DNA of 64,000 nucleotides from Halorubrum coriense DSM 10284 (GCF_000337035.1 NZ_AOJL01000060.1:286287-350286), one strand, 5' to 3'; positions 50,657 through 59,825 are shown, numbered from the stretch's first letter. Program-made: numbers and translations. Notes: a model not told the origin generated them from the sequence alone.

Positions 50657-51775
50657 GTGGATCCCGTGACGAAGAAACGCGAATACCGCGACGACTACGA
50701 CGAGAAGACGCTGTACATCCCCGGTCCGACGGAGGTCCGCGACGACGTCATCGAGGCGATGGCCGAGCCGATGTTCGGCCACCGGATGGACCGGATGACC
50801 GACCTCTACACCACCATCGTCGAGGACACGAAGGAGTTCCTCGGCACCGACCACGAGGTCGTGATCCTCACCGGGTCCGGCACGGAGTTCTGGGAGGCGA
50901 CGACGCTCAACCTCGTCGACGAGCACGTCCTCGTCCCGACCTGCGGCGCGTTCAGCGAGCGCTACGCCAACGTCGCCGAGCGGCTCGGCAAGGACGTCGA
51001 CCGGCTGGAGTACGAGTGGGGCGAGGCGGTCAAACCCGAGGACGTCCGCGAGGCGATCGAGTCCGCCGACGCGAAGTACGACATGGTCGCGGGCGTCCTG
51101 AACGAGTCGTCGACCGGCGTGCGGAACCCGGTCGAGGCGATCGGCGACGTGGTCGCGGAATACCCGGACACGTACTTCGCGGTCGACGCCGTCTCGTCGC
51201 TCGGCGGCGACTACGTCGACATCGACGAGCACGGCATCGACGTCATCTTCGCGTCGAGCCAGAAGGCGTTCGCGATGCCGCCGGGGCTCGCCGTCGCCGT
51301 CGTGAGCGACGACGCCTACGACCGCGAGGTCGAGAAGGGCGACTCCTCGTGGTACGGCGGCTTCCGCCGCACGATCGACTACTACGACCGGAAGGGACAG
51401 ACGCACTCGACGCCCGCGATCCCGATCATGTTGGCGTACCGCAAGCAGATGAAACACATGCTGGAAGAGGGGCACCGGGCCCGCGACCGGCGTCACCGCG
51501 AGATGATGGAGTACGTCCACGACTGGGCCGGCGAACACTTCGCGATGTTCCCCGAGGCGGGCTACGAGTCGAAGACGGTCGCCTGCATCGAGAACACGCG
51601 GGGGATCGACGTGGCCGCGACCATCGAGGCGGTGAGCGAGGAGTACGACATGGCCTTCTCGAACGGGTACGGCGACATCGGCGAGGAGACGTTCCGGATC
51701 GGCCACATGGGCGAACACACCGTCGAGAGCGTGAAAGAGCTCACCGACGCCATCGAGGACGTCGCCGGCCTCTGA
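50657..51775 (+). CDS. Class V pyridoxal-phosphate aminotransferase (serine/alanine-glyoxylate type)
   Basis: A 372-residue PLP enzyme. The N-terminal [20 protein letters not shown] is typical of alanine-glyoxylate/serine-pyruvate aminotransferases, VDAVSSLGG has the PLP Asp, and the Schiff-base Lys is in [13 protein letters not shown] (about 207). It moves amino groups between serine or alanine and glyoxylate or pyruvate; the true pair is not decidable. GTG 50657 is used; GTG 50666 ([10 protein letters not shown]) is equally possible. Confidence 0.92.
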   Translation: MDPVTKKREYRDDYDEKTLYIPGPTEVRDDVIEAMAEPMFGHRMDRMTDLYTTIVEDTKEFLGTDHEVVILTGSGTEFWEATTLNLVDEHVLVPTCGAFSERYANVAERLGKDVDRLEYEWGEAVKPEDVREAIESADAKYDMVAGVLNESSTGVRNPVEAIGDVVAEYPDTYFAVDAVSSLGGDYVDIDEHGIDVIFASSQKAFAMPPGLAVAVVSDDAYDREVEKGDSSWYGGFRRTIDYYDRKGQTHSTPAIPIMLAYRKQMKHMLEEGHRARDRRHREMMEYVHDWAGEHFAMFPEAGYESKTVACIENTRGIDVAATIEAVSEEYDMAFSNGYGDIGEETFRIGHMGEHTVESVKELTDAIEDVAGL

Positions 51776-51814
51776 CCGGGACCACGCCGCACAGAATCCG
51801 CTTTGCTAGGAGTC

Positions 51815-52102
51815 TCAGTCCCCGTCGCGGTCGGCGACGAGTTCGATCCGGTAGACCCGACCGCCGCCGTCGGTGCGCTCGGCGTCCACGACCACGAAGG
51901 CGCGGTCGCCCACGTCGACGATGTCGCCGGTGTCGAGCGGCTCCCTCGGCCCGTCGTCCGCGTCGGGTTCGCCGCCGTTCAGGGCCTCCGCGCCGACCCC
52001 GAGGGCGGCCTCTCCCCGGTCGATCGCGCGCCGCCAGAAGGCGTCGGAGGGCGGTCGCGGCCCCACCCGCGACGCCAGTTCGCTCCGCGTGAGTCGTCTC
52101 AT
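51815..52102 (-). CDS. Small hypothetical haloarchaeal protein
   Basis: A 95-residue protein. The N terminus (MRRLTRSELASRVGPRPPSD) is helical and basic, the C-terminal half is a beta hairpin-like domain (DTGDIVDVGDRAFVVVDAER). No family recognised. It lies next to the DUF424/TPR pair on the same strand, 69 bp from DUF424. Confidence 0.72.
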   Translation of the reverse strand: MRRLTRSELASRVGPRPPSDAFWRRAIDRGEAALGVGAEALNGGEPDADDGPREPLDTGDIVDVGDRAFVVVDAERTDGGGRVYRIELVADRDGD

Positions 52103-52171
52103 CGGATTCGCCTCGTCGCGCGCGCCCTTAGCCGGTTCGGATCCCGGCGACGCTCGGGCGGCGTCGAACCG

Positions 52172-52471
52172 CTACAGCCAGAGCAGCTGCGCGTGGCGCG
52201 TCTCGTCGAACTCCAAGACCGCCTCCTCGTCGACGAGCCCCGCCTCGACCGCGACGCCGACCGCCTCGGTGCCGACGATGTTCGCGACCTGCGCGCGCTG
52301 GAGTCCCGCGACCACCTCGTCCGCGGTCGCCTCGACCGCGTCGTCGCCGCCGTAGAACTCCTCGCTCACCGTGATCGTCGCGCGGCCGTTGTCGTACGTC
52401 TCGCCGAGGCAGTCGGCGTCACAGACGGAGACGAGCCGTCCCTCGGCGGTCTCGCGCTCGCGGAGGAGCAT
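52172..52471 (-). CDS. DUF424-family protein
   Basis: A 99-residue archaeal protein. The family pattern is present in LVSVCDADCLGETYDNGRAT and VANIVGTEAVGVAVEAGLVD. DUF424 members are small conserved archaeal proteins, some thought to bind RNA or ribosomal components, without proof. The ATG at 52471 is directly next to the TGA of the TPR gene (TGAATG), so they share an mRNA. Confidence 0.88.
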   Translation of the reverse strand: MLLRERETAEGRLVSVCDADCLGETYDNGRATITVSEEFYGGDDAVEATADEVVAGLQRAQVANIVGTEAVGVAVEAGLVDEEAVLEFDETRHAQLLWL

Positions 52472-53356
52472 TCAGAAGCCCTCGGGCCCCTCGCCCTGAA
52501 GCTCGCGCTCCGGGCCGTCGGACTCGCCGCCCCGCCCGCCGCGACCGCCAGCACCGGGCTCGCTGCCGCGACCGCCCTGGCGGCGCTGGCCGCCCGGCCC
52601 GGGTGCCTGCCCCGTCTGCTCTTCGACCATCTGCTCTTCGGCCTCGCGCCGGAGCTCCTCGGCGCGGTCGGCGACCTCCTCGGCCTGCTCGTGGTCGCCG
52701 GCCTCCTCGAGGGCGCGCGCCTTCTCCTCTAAGACGCCCGCGTCGCGGTAGCCGAGGCGGATGGCGTTGTCGAAGCACTTCACCGCGTCCTCGGCGAGCC
52801 CGCGCTCGACCAGCAGGAACCCGCGGTTGTACCACGCTTCGGCGAAGCGCGGGTCCGTCTCGACGGCGCGCTCGGCGTGTTCGAGCGCCTGTTCGCCCCG
52901 CCCGGACTCCCAGAGCGAGTACGCGAGGTTCGTCTCGGCGGTCGCGGCGTGTTCGGACTCCTCGTCGATGCGGAGCGCCTCCTGGTACGCGCCGATCGCT
53001 TGGTCGAACTCCTCCAGTTGGGCGTGGGCGGCCCCCTTGTTCACCCACGCCTCCTGCGCCTCCAGCGAGTCCTCCTCGGCGAAGTTGGCGGCGCGCTCGA
53101 ACGTCTCCGTCGCCTCCTCGAAGCGGTTGATCCCCATGTACGAGAGGCCGACGTCGATCAGCTGCTCGACGTCGACGTCCTCGCTGCCGATGTTCCGGCG
53201 GTCCAGCTCGTCGGTCAGCACGCGGGAGTCGACGGGGTCGACGCGGCTCGGGTCCTCGCCGAGCTCGGGCGGGTCGAGCGTGAACGCGTCGTAGTCGGCG
53301 TCGACGCCCTGCCCCGAGGAGAACTCGTGGCCGTCGTCGTCGCGTTCGTCGGTCAT
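52472..53356 (-). CDS. TPR-repeat protein
   Basis: A 294-residue soluble protein. An acidic N terminus (1-65) is followed by at least four tetratricopeptide repeats (about 70-230), such as AEAWYNRGFLLVERGLAEDA followed by VKCFDNAIRLGYRDAG. A Glu-rich helix (about 230-255) and a Gly/Arg/Glu-rich disordered tail end it. TPR proteins act as protein-binding scaffolds. It is co-transcribed with DUF424 directly downstream. ATG 53356 is used; the frame open to 53425 has no better start. Confidence 0.88.
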   Translation of the reverse strand: MTDERDDDGHEFSSGQGVDADYDAFTLDPPELGEDPSRVDPVDSRVLTDELDRRNIGSEDVDVEQLIDVGLSYMGINRFEEATETFERAANFAEEDSLEAQEAWVNKGAAHAQLEEFDQAIGAYQEALRIDEESEHAATAETNLAYSLWESGRGEQALEHAERAVETDPRFAEAWYNRGFLLVERGLAEDAVKCFDNAIRLGYRDAGVLEEKARALEEAGDHEQAEEVADRAEELRREAEEQMVEEQTGQAPGPGGQRRQGGRGSEPGAGGRGGRGGESDGPERELQGEGPEGF

Positions 53357-53550
53357 ATGGCCGGATTTGGCGGTCAGGACCGGTAAGGGTTGCGTCGCAC
53401 CGGGCACATCGGGGACGGTTCGCACGGCGGTGCGTCGAGGGGTACGTCCCGTCGTCGGAATGGGGTGGAAATCAGGAAAATCGAGTCGTTGACGTGCCGA
53501 AAGCGGGCACGCGTCTCACACCGCGGGGCTGACGAACGCTTCGGGCCGTA

Positions 53551-54162
53551 TCAGGCCGTGATGGTGCGGTCGTCGGCGTCGGTGGCGACGAAGTCGGCCA
53601 CGAGCATCGCGTCGAGGCTGTCGTCACCGAGCATGCCGGTCGCGAACGCGGTGTAGGCGGTCGCGCCGTCGAAGTCGATGTCCGAGAGGCGCAGGACGCT
53701 GTCCTCCGAGCCGCTCGGACGGACGTCGATGTCGTAGGCGTCGGCGTCGACCGTCGCGAGCGAGGAACTGTCGCCGAAGGCGACGTTCTCGAAGAGGGGC
53801 GATCCGCCGGCCATGACGTCGACCGCGGGAGCGTCCGGGACCGTGTGGACGAACCGGATGCGGGCGTCGCCGGCGTCGACGGCGGAGCGGTCGTCGGTCA
53901 GGACGAGCGCCTCGATGTCGGCGAGGGCGTTGATCGCGAGGACGGTGTAGCTCGCGCCGTCGTCGATCTCGAGCGTGGCGGAGAGGACCGCGTCGTCGCC
54001 AGAGGCGGGGACGATATCGACGTCGTAGGAGCCGGCCTCAACGTCCATATAGTCGCCGAGCGTTCCGAAGGAGACGTTCTCGAGGAGAGATTCGCCGTCG
54101 ATTCGGACGTCGACCGCGGGTGCGTCGGGGGAGAAGTGACCGATACGGAGTTGAGTGTTCAT
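53551..54162 (-). CDS. DUF4397 double-domain protein
   Basis: A 203-residue protein with two similar DUF4397 beta-sandwich domains of about 100 residues. The first starts LRIGHFSPDAPAVDVRIDGE, the second IRFVHTVPDAPAVDVMAGGS. In other organisms DUF4397 proteins are usually secreted, but no signal peptide is visible here, so it may be cytoplasmic or exported in another way. GTATATAAAC at 54189-54198 lies 27-36 nt upstream of the ATG at 54162. Confidence 0.88.
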   Translation of the reverse strand: MNTQLRIGHFSPDAPAVDVRIDGESLLENVSFGTLGDYMDVEAGSYDVDIVPASGDDAVLSATLEIDDGASYTVLAINALADIEALVLTDDRSAVDAGDARIRFVHTVPDAPAVDVMAGGSPLFENVAFGDSSSLATVDADAYDIDVRPSGSEDSVLRLSDIDFDGATAYTAFATGMLGDDSLDAMLVADFVATDADDRTITA

Positions 54163-54188
54163 GGTGTACCGTATAGTAGGGTATCTGA

Positions 54189-54198
54189 GTATATAAAC
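54189..54198 (-). promoter_or_regulatory. TATA box of the DUF4397 gene; rest of gap empty
   Basis: GTTTATATAC on the minus strand is 27-36 nt before ATG 54162. The rest of the 375-bp gap 54163-54537 is AT-richer than average and holds only a further TATA-like CATATATTTATC at 54500-54512, for the SdpI-like gene. No gene or RNA is seen in it. Confidence 0.6.
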
Positions 54199-54537
54199 AT
54201 AGTGAGATGTTAGATAGCATGATAAGATGGCGAGGAGAACGCCGTCGGACGCCGCATCGTTTGGGAAATAACAGCCGTCGAGAACCCGCACTACAAGCCA
54301 CGAGACACCGGCCAGCCAGCGTTTACGATAAAATTCGTTCTCGCGTTGGACGCGTCCCGATCCCGTTTGATCCCTCATCCGAGTGCTCTGTCCTTGCCCA
54401 AAACTATTAGAAAACAGAAACTTCGACGGTCAACTACACACGGAGTGTCGGAATCGCGACTTTTCACACTTCTCAGGGGGTCGAAACGCCTGTTCGGTGC
54501 CATATATTTATCAGTTCAGGGCGTGGAGATCCCGGGG

Positions 54538-55233
54538 ATGACAGGTCCTCGACTCTCCACGCGGCTCCGGTTCGGCGTCGCCGCCCTCCTCGTCGCCGCC
54601 GCCGGGGCCGCCAGCCTCGCGGTCGCACCGGACCTCCCCGAACAGATGGTGACGCGGTGGAACGCCGCCGGCGAGCCGACCGGGACGCTCTCCCGCACGG
54701 CCGGGATGTGGCTCGTGCCGGGCCTCGCGGCCGGCCTCGTCGGCCTGTTCGCGCTGCTCCCGCGGATCGACCCGCTCGGCGAGAACATCGCCGGGTTCCG
54801 GGTCCACTACGACCGGTTCGTCGTCGTGGTCACCGCGTTCCTCGCCGCCCTCCACCTCGCCGTCCTCGCCGTCAACCTCGGCTACGCGGTCGACGTGACG
54901 ACGGTCGCGGTGGCCGGCGCGGCCGCGCTGTTCTACTACCTCGGAACGCTGCTGCCGCACGTCGAACCGAACTGGTTCGTCGGGATCCGGACGCCGTGGA
55001 CGCTGAGCGACGACGCCGTCTGGGACCGCACCCACGCGCTCGGCGGCCGGCTGTTCAAGCTCTCCGCTGCGCTCGCGGTCGTCGGCCTCTTCGCCGGCGA
55101 GTACGCGATCTACTTCCTCGTCGGTCCGGCGGTCGCGACCGCCGCGATCACCGCTGGCTACTCGTACGTCCTGTACGCGAGGCGGCCGGACGAGGGAGAC
55201 GACGGCGACGGGACGGCCCCGGCCGCGAAGTGA
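54538..55233 (+). CDS. SdpI/DUF1648-family membrane protein
   Basis: A 231-residue protein with about six helices. The DUF1648 part has LPEQMVTRWNAAGEPTGTLS, the SdpI part has NWFVGIRTPWTLSDDAVWDR and HALGGRLFKL. In Bacillus SdpI gives immunity to a killing factor and senses it; in archaea the role is not known. ATG 54538 with a TATA box at 54500-54512. No sdpR-like regulator adjoins. Confidence 0.88.
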   Translation: MTGPRLSTRLRFGVAALLVAAAGAASLAVAPDLPEQMVTRWNAAGEPTGTLSRTAGMWLVPGLAAGLVGLFALLPRIDPLGENIAGFRVHYDRFVVVVTAFLAALHLAVLAVNLGYAVDVTTVAVAGAAALFYYLGTLLPHVEPNWFVGIRTPWTLSDDAVWDRTHALGGRLFKLSAALAVVGLFAGEYAIYFLVGPAVATAAITAGYSYVLYARRPDEGDDGDGTAPAAK

Positions 55234-55377
55234 GGGGCGAACCGCGGAACGAGAAGCTGACCGCGAAGCGAGGACGCGACCGCGAGGAGGACAGAGCGCC
55301 CGAACCGGAGGTCGGTCGCCCGGGCGAATTCCGCCCCGGTGCCCGGCGTTTATATCCGCAGCCCCGAAGAGGTGTGT

Positions 55378-56040
55378 ATGACCGAGGAGTCACGCGCGGA
55401 CCGGCAGTCACCCATCGGCGAGCCGGTGGTCCGGTCGGACCCGGCGGTGACGGGCGACCGGGCCGCGGACGCGGTGGGGTTCGACCCGAACGACCCCGAC
55501 AGCGTCGGCGAGGCCGCGGAGACGGTGGGCCGCTTCGCCGGCGGCGGCGTCGGGGACGACGACAACGTCCTGATGCTGCGCGGGGCCGCGGCCTGCGCGG
55601 CGCTCGTCCGCGGGGTCGGCTCGTACAAGGAGGCGGCCGAACGGGCCGGCGAGGGCGTCTCCGTCGCGTTCATCCGCAAGTGGGCGCGGGTCCACGACCT
55701 CCCGCAGGCGATCCGTCGGCAGGTCGCGAACGGCCGGATCGCGCCGAGCGCGGCGAAACACGTCGCGCGGCTCGGCGGGCGGGACCGCTACCTGCTCGCG
55801 TGGGCGACGATAGACGGCGGACTCACGGTCCGCGAAGTGCGCGCGATCGCGTCCGCGGTCAACGACGGGGCCGACATCGACGACGCCGTTCGCGACGCGG
55901 GCGTCGAACTCGGCCGCCTTCAGGTCCGCCTCCCGCCCGAGACGTACGTCGAACTGCGACGTCGCGCCTCGATGGGGACCGTCGAGCCGGGGACGCTCGT
56001 CGCCGACGCGGTCGACGAGTACCTCGCGGACGACCGGTAA
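55378..56040 (+). CDS. ParB-HTH-like haloarchaeal protein
   Basis: A 220-residue protein (DUF7119-like). After an acidic N terminus comes a helical region similar to the HTH part of ParB: SYKEAAERAGEGVSVAFIRK, then VANGRIAPSAAKHVARLGG and the LAWATIDGGLTVREVRAIAS helix. The N-terminal ParB nuclease/CTPase part is missing. A small ribbon-helix-like end follows (LPPETYVELRRRASMGTVEP). It probably binds DNA. TTTATATCC about 22-30 nt upstream supports ATG 55378. Confidence 0.78.
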   Translation: MTEESRADRQSPIGEPVVRSDPAVTGDRAADAVGFDPNDPDSVGEAAETVGRFAGGGVGDDDNVLMLRGAAACAALVRGVGSYKEAAERAGEGVSVAFIRKWARVHDLPQAIRRQVANGRIAPSAAKHVARLGGRDRYLLAWATIDGGLTVREVRAIASAVNDGADIDDAVRDAGVELGRLQVRLPPETYVELRRRASMGTVEPGTLVADAVDEYLADDR

Positions 56041-56092
56041 CCGCGCCCGGGGACGGACCCGAGCGCGACACGGAAGAATCCTCTCTCGACGA

Positions 56093-57466
56093 TTACGCCG
56101 CGTAGTCCCGCGCGAACCGCTCCGCGGCCGCGGCGATGGCGGCCCGCGCGCGCTCGACCTGCTCCCACGCGATCGTCTCGTCGGGGTAGTGCGCCTCGTC
56201 GATGGTGCCCGGCCCGAACAGCACCGCCGGAACGCCGGCCGCGACGAAGTGCCGCGAGTCGGCACCGTACGTCGCCCCTCGGGGCTCGGCGTCCGGGAGG
56301 CCGGTCGCGGCGAGGCCGGCGCGGACCGCCTCGACCACCGGCTCGTCGGCGGCGACCTCGGCCGGCTCGAACTGGACGGAGAACCGCTCGAACCGCGGCG
56401 GGTGGTCGCGCAGCCACGGGTCGGCGGCGGCGACCTCGGCCAGCCGCTCGCGGAACGCCGCCTCCACCTCCGCGACGGTCTCGCCGGGCGCGACGCCGAT
56501 CCGGAACTCCGCCTCGAGCGTCGCCGGGACCGTCGACGCCCACGAGCCCGCCTCGACCCGGCCGCAGACGACCGGCCACGGGATCGGGAACTCCTCGTAC
56601 AGCGGGTGCGACACCGACTCGCCGCGCTCCGCCTCCAGGTCGGCGAACGCCTCGCGCACGGCCTCGAACCGCGGGAGCACGTCCTCGCCGCGCCAGCGGG
56701 TGGCCGCGTGGGCGCTCCGCCCGTCGATCTCCAGCCGGGCCATGAGCGACCCCTCGCAGGCGACGACCGGGCGCAGCTCGGTCGGCTCCGCAACGATGGC
56801 CGCGTCGCGCTCGAAGGGATACGGGTTCGCGAACGCGGCGGTCGCCGCGCCGTAGCCGCCGTCCTCCTCGCCGGCGACGGCCTCGACGACGAGCCGAAGC
56901 CCGGACGGGGGCAGGTCGACCGAGCCGTCGGCGACGCCCGCCCGGAGGTCCACGGCGGCGCCGACGCAGGCCGCCACCCCCGACTTCATGTCGGCCGCGC
57001 CGCGGGCGGTGAGCGTCTCGCCCAGTTCGTCGTTTCCGCCCTCCGTGGGCCGGTCCGTCGGGCGGGCCCCGGCGTCGCGCCAGACCGGCTCGAACGGGTC
57101 GTTCGACCACGCGCTCGGCTCGGCGGGGACGACGTCGAGGTGCCCGTTCAACGCGAGCGTCGGGACCGGGTCGGCGGCGGGTTCGGGAGCCGCGTCGCCG
57201 TCGGCGCTCGCGTCGACACGGTCGCCCGCGCCGCCCAGTTCGAGGACGCCGGCGACGCTGCGCCGCCCCTCCACGGTCGCCGCGTCGAGGTCGTCCGGGA
57301 AGGAGGGGTGGTCGGCGAGGACCGTCGGATCCGCGTCCCAGGCGTACGTCTCGAAGCCCAGATCGGCGAGGCGCTCCGCGACGAACGCGGCCGCGGCCGC
57401 CTCCTCGCCGGCGGTCGAGCGGTGTCGACAGAGGTCGGCGGCGAACGCTCGCATGTCGAACTCCAT
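56093..57466 (-). CDS. M20-family metallopeptidase (ArgE/DapE type)
   Basis: A 457-residue zinc hydrolase. Metal-site motifs are NGHLDVVP (His, with catalytic Asp), RGAADMKSG (bridging Asp), VAGEEDGGYG (catalytic Glu and ligand Glu) and AEPTEL. A lid/dimerisation domain spans about 215-330, starting with the conserved GRSAHA. Relatives include acetylornithine deacetylase, succinyl-diaminopimelate desuccinylase and carboxypeptidase G2. Substrate not deducible. An insert of about 50 residues (70-120) is acidic and disordered. Confidence 0.9.
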   Translation of the reverse strand: MEFDMRAFAADLCRHRSTAGEEAAAAAFVAERLADLGFETYAWDADPTVLADHPSFPDDLDAATVEGRRSVAGVLELGGAGDRVDASADGDAAPEPAADPVPTLALNGHLDVVPAEPSAWSNDPFEPVWRDAGARPTDRPTEGGNDELGETLTARGAADMKSGVAACVGAAVDLRAGVADGSVDLPPSGLRLVVEAVAGEEDGGYGAATAAFANPYPFERDAAIVAEPTELRPVVACEGSLMARLEIDGRSAHAATRWRGEDVLPRFEAVREAFADLEAERGESVSHPLYEEFPIPWPVVCGRVEAGSWASTVPATLEAEFRIGVAPGETVAEVEAAFRERLAEVAAADPWLRDHPPRFERFSVQFEPAEVAADEPVVEAVRAGLAATGLPDAEPRGATYGADSRHFVAAGVPAVLFGPGTIDEAHYPDETIAWEQVERARAAIAAAAERFARDYAA

Positions 57467-57531
57467 GCTCGGCGCGACGGCGGGGGGTCGGAAACCGTTT
57501 CGGGTGGCGACGGCGACGCCTCCCGCGGTTC

Positions 57532-57541
57532 TAAACGTTTA
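57532..57541 (+). promoter_or_regulatory. TATA box of tRNA-Lys
   Basis: The palindrome TAAACGTTTA lies 31-40 nt before the tRNA 5' end at 57572, in a high-GC setting. It also faces the M20 gene start (57466) on the other strand, but 66 bp away. Confidence 0.5.
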
Positions 57542-57571
57542 TCCGTCGGCTACCCTTACTGCGATTCGTCT

Positions 57572-57645
57572 GGGCCGGTAGCTCAGTTAGGGAGAGCGTC
57601 CGGCTTTTAACCGGACGGTCGGGGGTTCGAATCCCTCCCGGCCCG
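57572..57645 (+). tRNA. tRNA-Lys (anticodon TTT)
   Basis: A 74-nt tRNA. Acceptor stem GGGCCGG (57572-57578) pairs with CCGGCCC (57638-57644); the discriminator is G. Anticodon stem TCCGG/CCGGA closes the loop CTTTTAA, so the anticodon is TTT. The T-arm has GGGGGTTCGAATCCCTCC. No intron. Its 3' end is duplicated 181 bp downstream. Confidence 0.96.
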
Positions 57646-57674
57646 CTGTACTGCCGCGAGCAATATCGCGAGCG
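57631..57674 (+). repeat. Direct repeat copy 1: 3' end of tRNA-Lys plus flank
   Basis: This 44-bp sequence covers the last 15 nt of tRNA-Lys and 29 bp after it. It occurs again, identical, at 57812-57855. Such a duplication of a tRNA 3' end is what integration at a tRNA leaves behind (attL/attR). Confidence 0.8.
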
Positions 57675-57811
57675 GCGGTGCTGTGCTGAGGGAGGGATTC
57701 GAAGAGACCGGTCGCGCGCAGTGAGCGAAGCGAACGAGCACGTCCGGGCGTGGTTCGAATCCCGTCGCACCCGTCGGGTGCGACTGACCCACGCTCGCTT
57801 CGCTCGCGTGG
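57675..57811. other. Segment with tRNA T-arm fragments between the repeats
   Basis: Between the two 44-bp copies lie an inverted 14-nt fragment of the tRNA-Lys T-arm (57690-57703) and a T-arm-like GGTTCGAATCCC (57752-57763) belonging to another kind of tRNA. No gene fits. It looks like scars of repeated integration and loss. Confidence 0.5.
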
Positions 57812-57855
57812 ATCCCTCCCGGCCCGCTGTACTGCCGCGAGCAATATCGCGAGCG
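57812..57855 (+). repeat. Direct repeat copy 2
   Basis: Identical to 57631-57674. It ends 23 bp before the stop codon of the alpha/beta hydrolase gene (57878, minus strand), so the event that made it may have changed that gene's 3' end. Confidence 0.8.
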
Positions 57856-57877
57856 ACAGCACCGTCTCGCTCGTGGC

Positions 57878-58666
57878 TCACTCCGTGTCGTCGGCCCACT
57901 CCAGCGCCGCCCGTCGCCGGTCGAGGAGCGTGCCGTCCGTCTCCCGAACGAACGAGCGGACTGGCGAGAGCGGCGCGTTCTCGTCGGCCGTCCCGTGCCA
58001 CGCGCGGAGCGGCAGGTCGGGCGTGTCCGGGCCGAACGAGGCGCTCGCGAACGTCCGGTTCTCGCGTTCGACCGCGCGAGCGCCCCGGTCGAGGGCCTCG
58101 TGGAAGTCGGCCGCCACCGCGTCGGCGACCGCGTCGGAGACCGACCGGTCCGTGTACTGCGAGACGACGGCGTCCGGCACGGAGACCGACGCGAACGCCT
58201 TCGAGAGTCGGAAGACGACGCGCAGGGCGAAGGGGACGGACGCGAGGGTCGCGAGGGAGTTCTCGGTCGGGGGAACGACGCTGCTCATCAGGCCGACTCG
58301 GGCCACTCGGTCGTCGCCGCCGGCGGCCAGCGCGAACGGCCCGCCGCCGGAGAATCCGAGGATGCCGGCTCGGTCGACCGACTCGGCGTCGAGGAGTTCG
58401 CCGAGGTCCGCCGCCCAGTCGCGCCACGACCACTCGGCCGCGGGCGGCGACGAGCGACCGTATCCGGGGCGGTCGGGGACGAGGACGCGGACCCCGACCT
58501 CGGCCGCGGGCGCGGCCACCAGCGCGCCGAACAGCCGCGACCCCGGGGTGCCGTGGTGGACGACGACGGGGCGGCCGTCCGGGTCGCCGCCGGTCGCGTA
58601 CGAGAGGGTGCGACGGTCGGACAGCGTACACGCGTCCGTCGAGAACTCCGTCGAATGTGACGCCAT
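57878..58666 (-). CDS. Alpha/beta hydrolase, catalytic His not visible
   Basis: A 262-residue alpha/beta-hydrolase. The oxyanion motif HHGTPGSR, the nucleophile elbow GFSGGGPFAL (Ser at about 107) and the acid loop HGTADENAP are present. The last part should contain a catalytic His in a DHxxxL setting, but reads ETDGTLLDRRRAALEWADDT with no His. The gene may thus be inactive or altered at its 3' end, next to the tRNA-Lys repeat copy 2. Substrate unknown. Confidence 0.82.
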   Translation of the reverse strand: MASHSTEFSTDACTLSDRRTLSYATGGDPDGRPVVVHHGTPGSRLFGALVAAPAAEVGVRVLVPDRPGYGRSSPPAAEWSWRDWAADLGELLDAESVDRAGILGFSGGGPFALAAGGDDRVARVGLMSSVVPPTENSLATLASVPFALRVVFRLSKAFASVSVPDAVVSQYTDRSVSDAVADAVAADFHEALDRGARAVERENRTFASASFGPDTPDLPLRAWHGTADENAPLSPVRSFVRETDGTLLDRRRAALEWADDTE

Positions 58667-58818
58667 CGTGGGACCTGCGCGACGGTTCTCGGAGGGGCCG
58701 AAAACTGATTGCGGTTTCGCGATCGGGGCTCGACCGCGGCGGTCGCGGCGCTCGCGGTCGTCGAAAGGGGAGAGAAACGATGTGCCGCGTCAGCGCGTGT
58801 CGCGGTACGGTGCGGCGT

Positions 58819-59475
58819 TCAGTAGCCGAGCTGCTCGCGCACGAGGACGACCGTCGTCCGGCCCTCCTCGGTCTCGCGCCGGTAGACGAGCTGCTTCGCG
58901 ATCGCGGACTCGGCGCCGTACGCCTCCTGTGCGCGCTCGTTCTCCAGCGGGTACGCGACCGACTCCAGCCGGTCGAAGGCGTCCGAGAGCGTCGGGACGA
59001 CCTTGTTGGCCCCCGTGACGATGACGACGTTGCCCGCGGCGAACGGGTACGCGCCGATGCGGCTGCCGGAGAGGTCGGCGGCGACCAGCTCGCCGGTCTG
59101 CGCGACCGCGTTGATCCCGCCGAGGAAGTAGTCGGCCGTCTGCGACTCGCGCCGCGCGGTCTGTCGCTCCGCGTCGTCGTCGATGCTCCAGATCTGGTCC
59201 GGCAGGCTCTCCCACTCGTGGTCGCCCTCGCTCAGGAACTCGTCGAACCCGATCTCTTCGAGCGTCGTCGAGTGTCCGTTCATCACCGAGACCCCGTCGG
59301 GAATCTGGGCGGTGACGGTCTCCAGCGCCTCGTCGGCGTCGTCGACGACGATCACGTCGAAGCCGCGCTCCTCCAGGTTCGCGACCGTCTCCTCGACGGT
59401 CTCGTCGTCCGGGAGCTCGTCTAGTTCCGCGTCGATCTCGGTGTCGTCGGCGTAGTCGGCTTTCTGCTGTGGCAT
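58819..59475 (-). CDS. LUD-domain protein (LutC/YkgG type)
   Basis: A 218-residue protein of the lactate-utilisation LUD family: VANLEERGFDVIVVDDADEA, VSVMNGHSTTLEEIGFDEFL, and the signature YFLGGINAVAQTGELVAADL with IVTGANKVVPTLSDAF. Family members form part of lactate oxidation complexes or act alone in unknown reactions; no lutA or lutB is nearby. CAATTTATCG about 22-30 nt upstream of ATG 59475 is its TATA box. The 351-bp gap 59476-59826 holds this promoter and the thermosome terminator, and otherwise nothing I can identify. Confidence 0.88.
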   Translation of the reverse strand: MPQQKADYADDTEIDAELDELPDDETVEETVANLEERGFDVIVVDDADEALETVTAQIPDGVSVMNGHSTTLEEIGFDEFLSEGDHEWESLPDQIWSIDDDAERQTARRESQTADYFLGGINAVAQTGELVAADLSGSRIGAYPFAAGNVVIVTGANKVVPTLSDAFDRLESVAYPLENERAQEAYGAESAIAKQLVYRRETEEGRTTVVLVREQLGY

Positions 59476-59804
59476 GGTGAACGTGAGAACCTCGTCGATA
59501 AATTGGAGGGCCGGGACTCACTTAATCGCTCGCTGACACCGCTGTCCGGTGGTTACGCGGGTGTTACCGTCGTGTCGCGCGCGCCGAGTGTGCGGGTTGC
59601 TAGCGTGGAACGATAGAGCGAAACGAGGCGGTCGCGTCGCTGGGAGGTCGGCGTCGATAAAATTCGCGTGTCGTCGTGGCCCGAAGGGGCGCGCGACGGT
59701 CGGTCGGTGAAGTGGTCCGGCGAAACGGCTGCGGTCGGAGTGGGGGGTGAAGGCGTTAACCGAACTTCACACCTCGCGGGTCGCGTGCGCTCCCCGCTCG
59801 GTAT

Positions 59805-59825
59805 CGAGGTTCTTTCAGAACCTCG
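59805..59825 (-). terminator. Hairpin directly after the thermosome gene
   Basis: CGAGGTTCT-TTC-AGAACCTCG is a perfect 9-bp stem with a 3-nt loop, starting 1 bp after the thermosome stop codon at 59827. It lacks a following T-run on the minus strand, so it may stabilise the mRNA 3' end or help termination. Confidence 0.55.
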
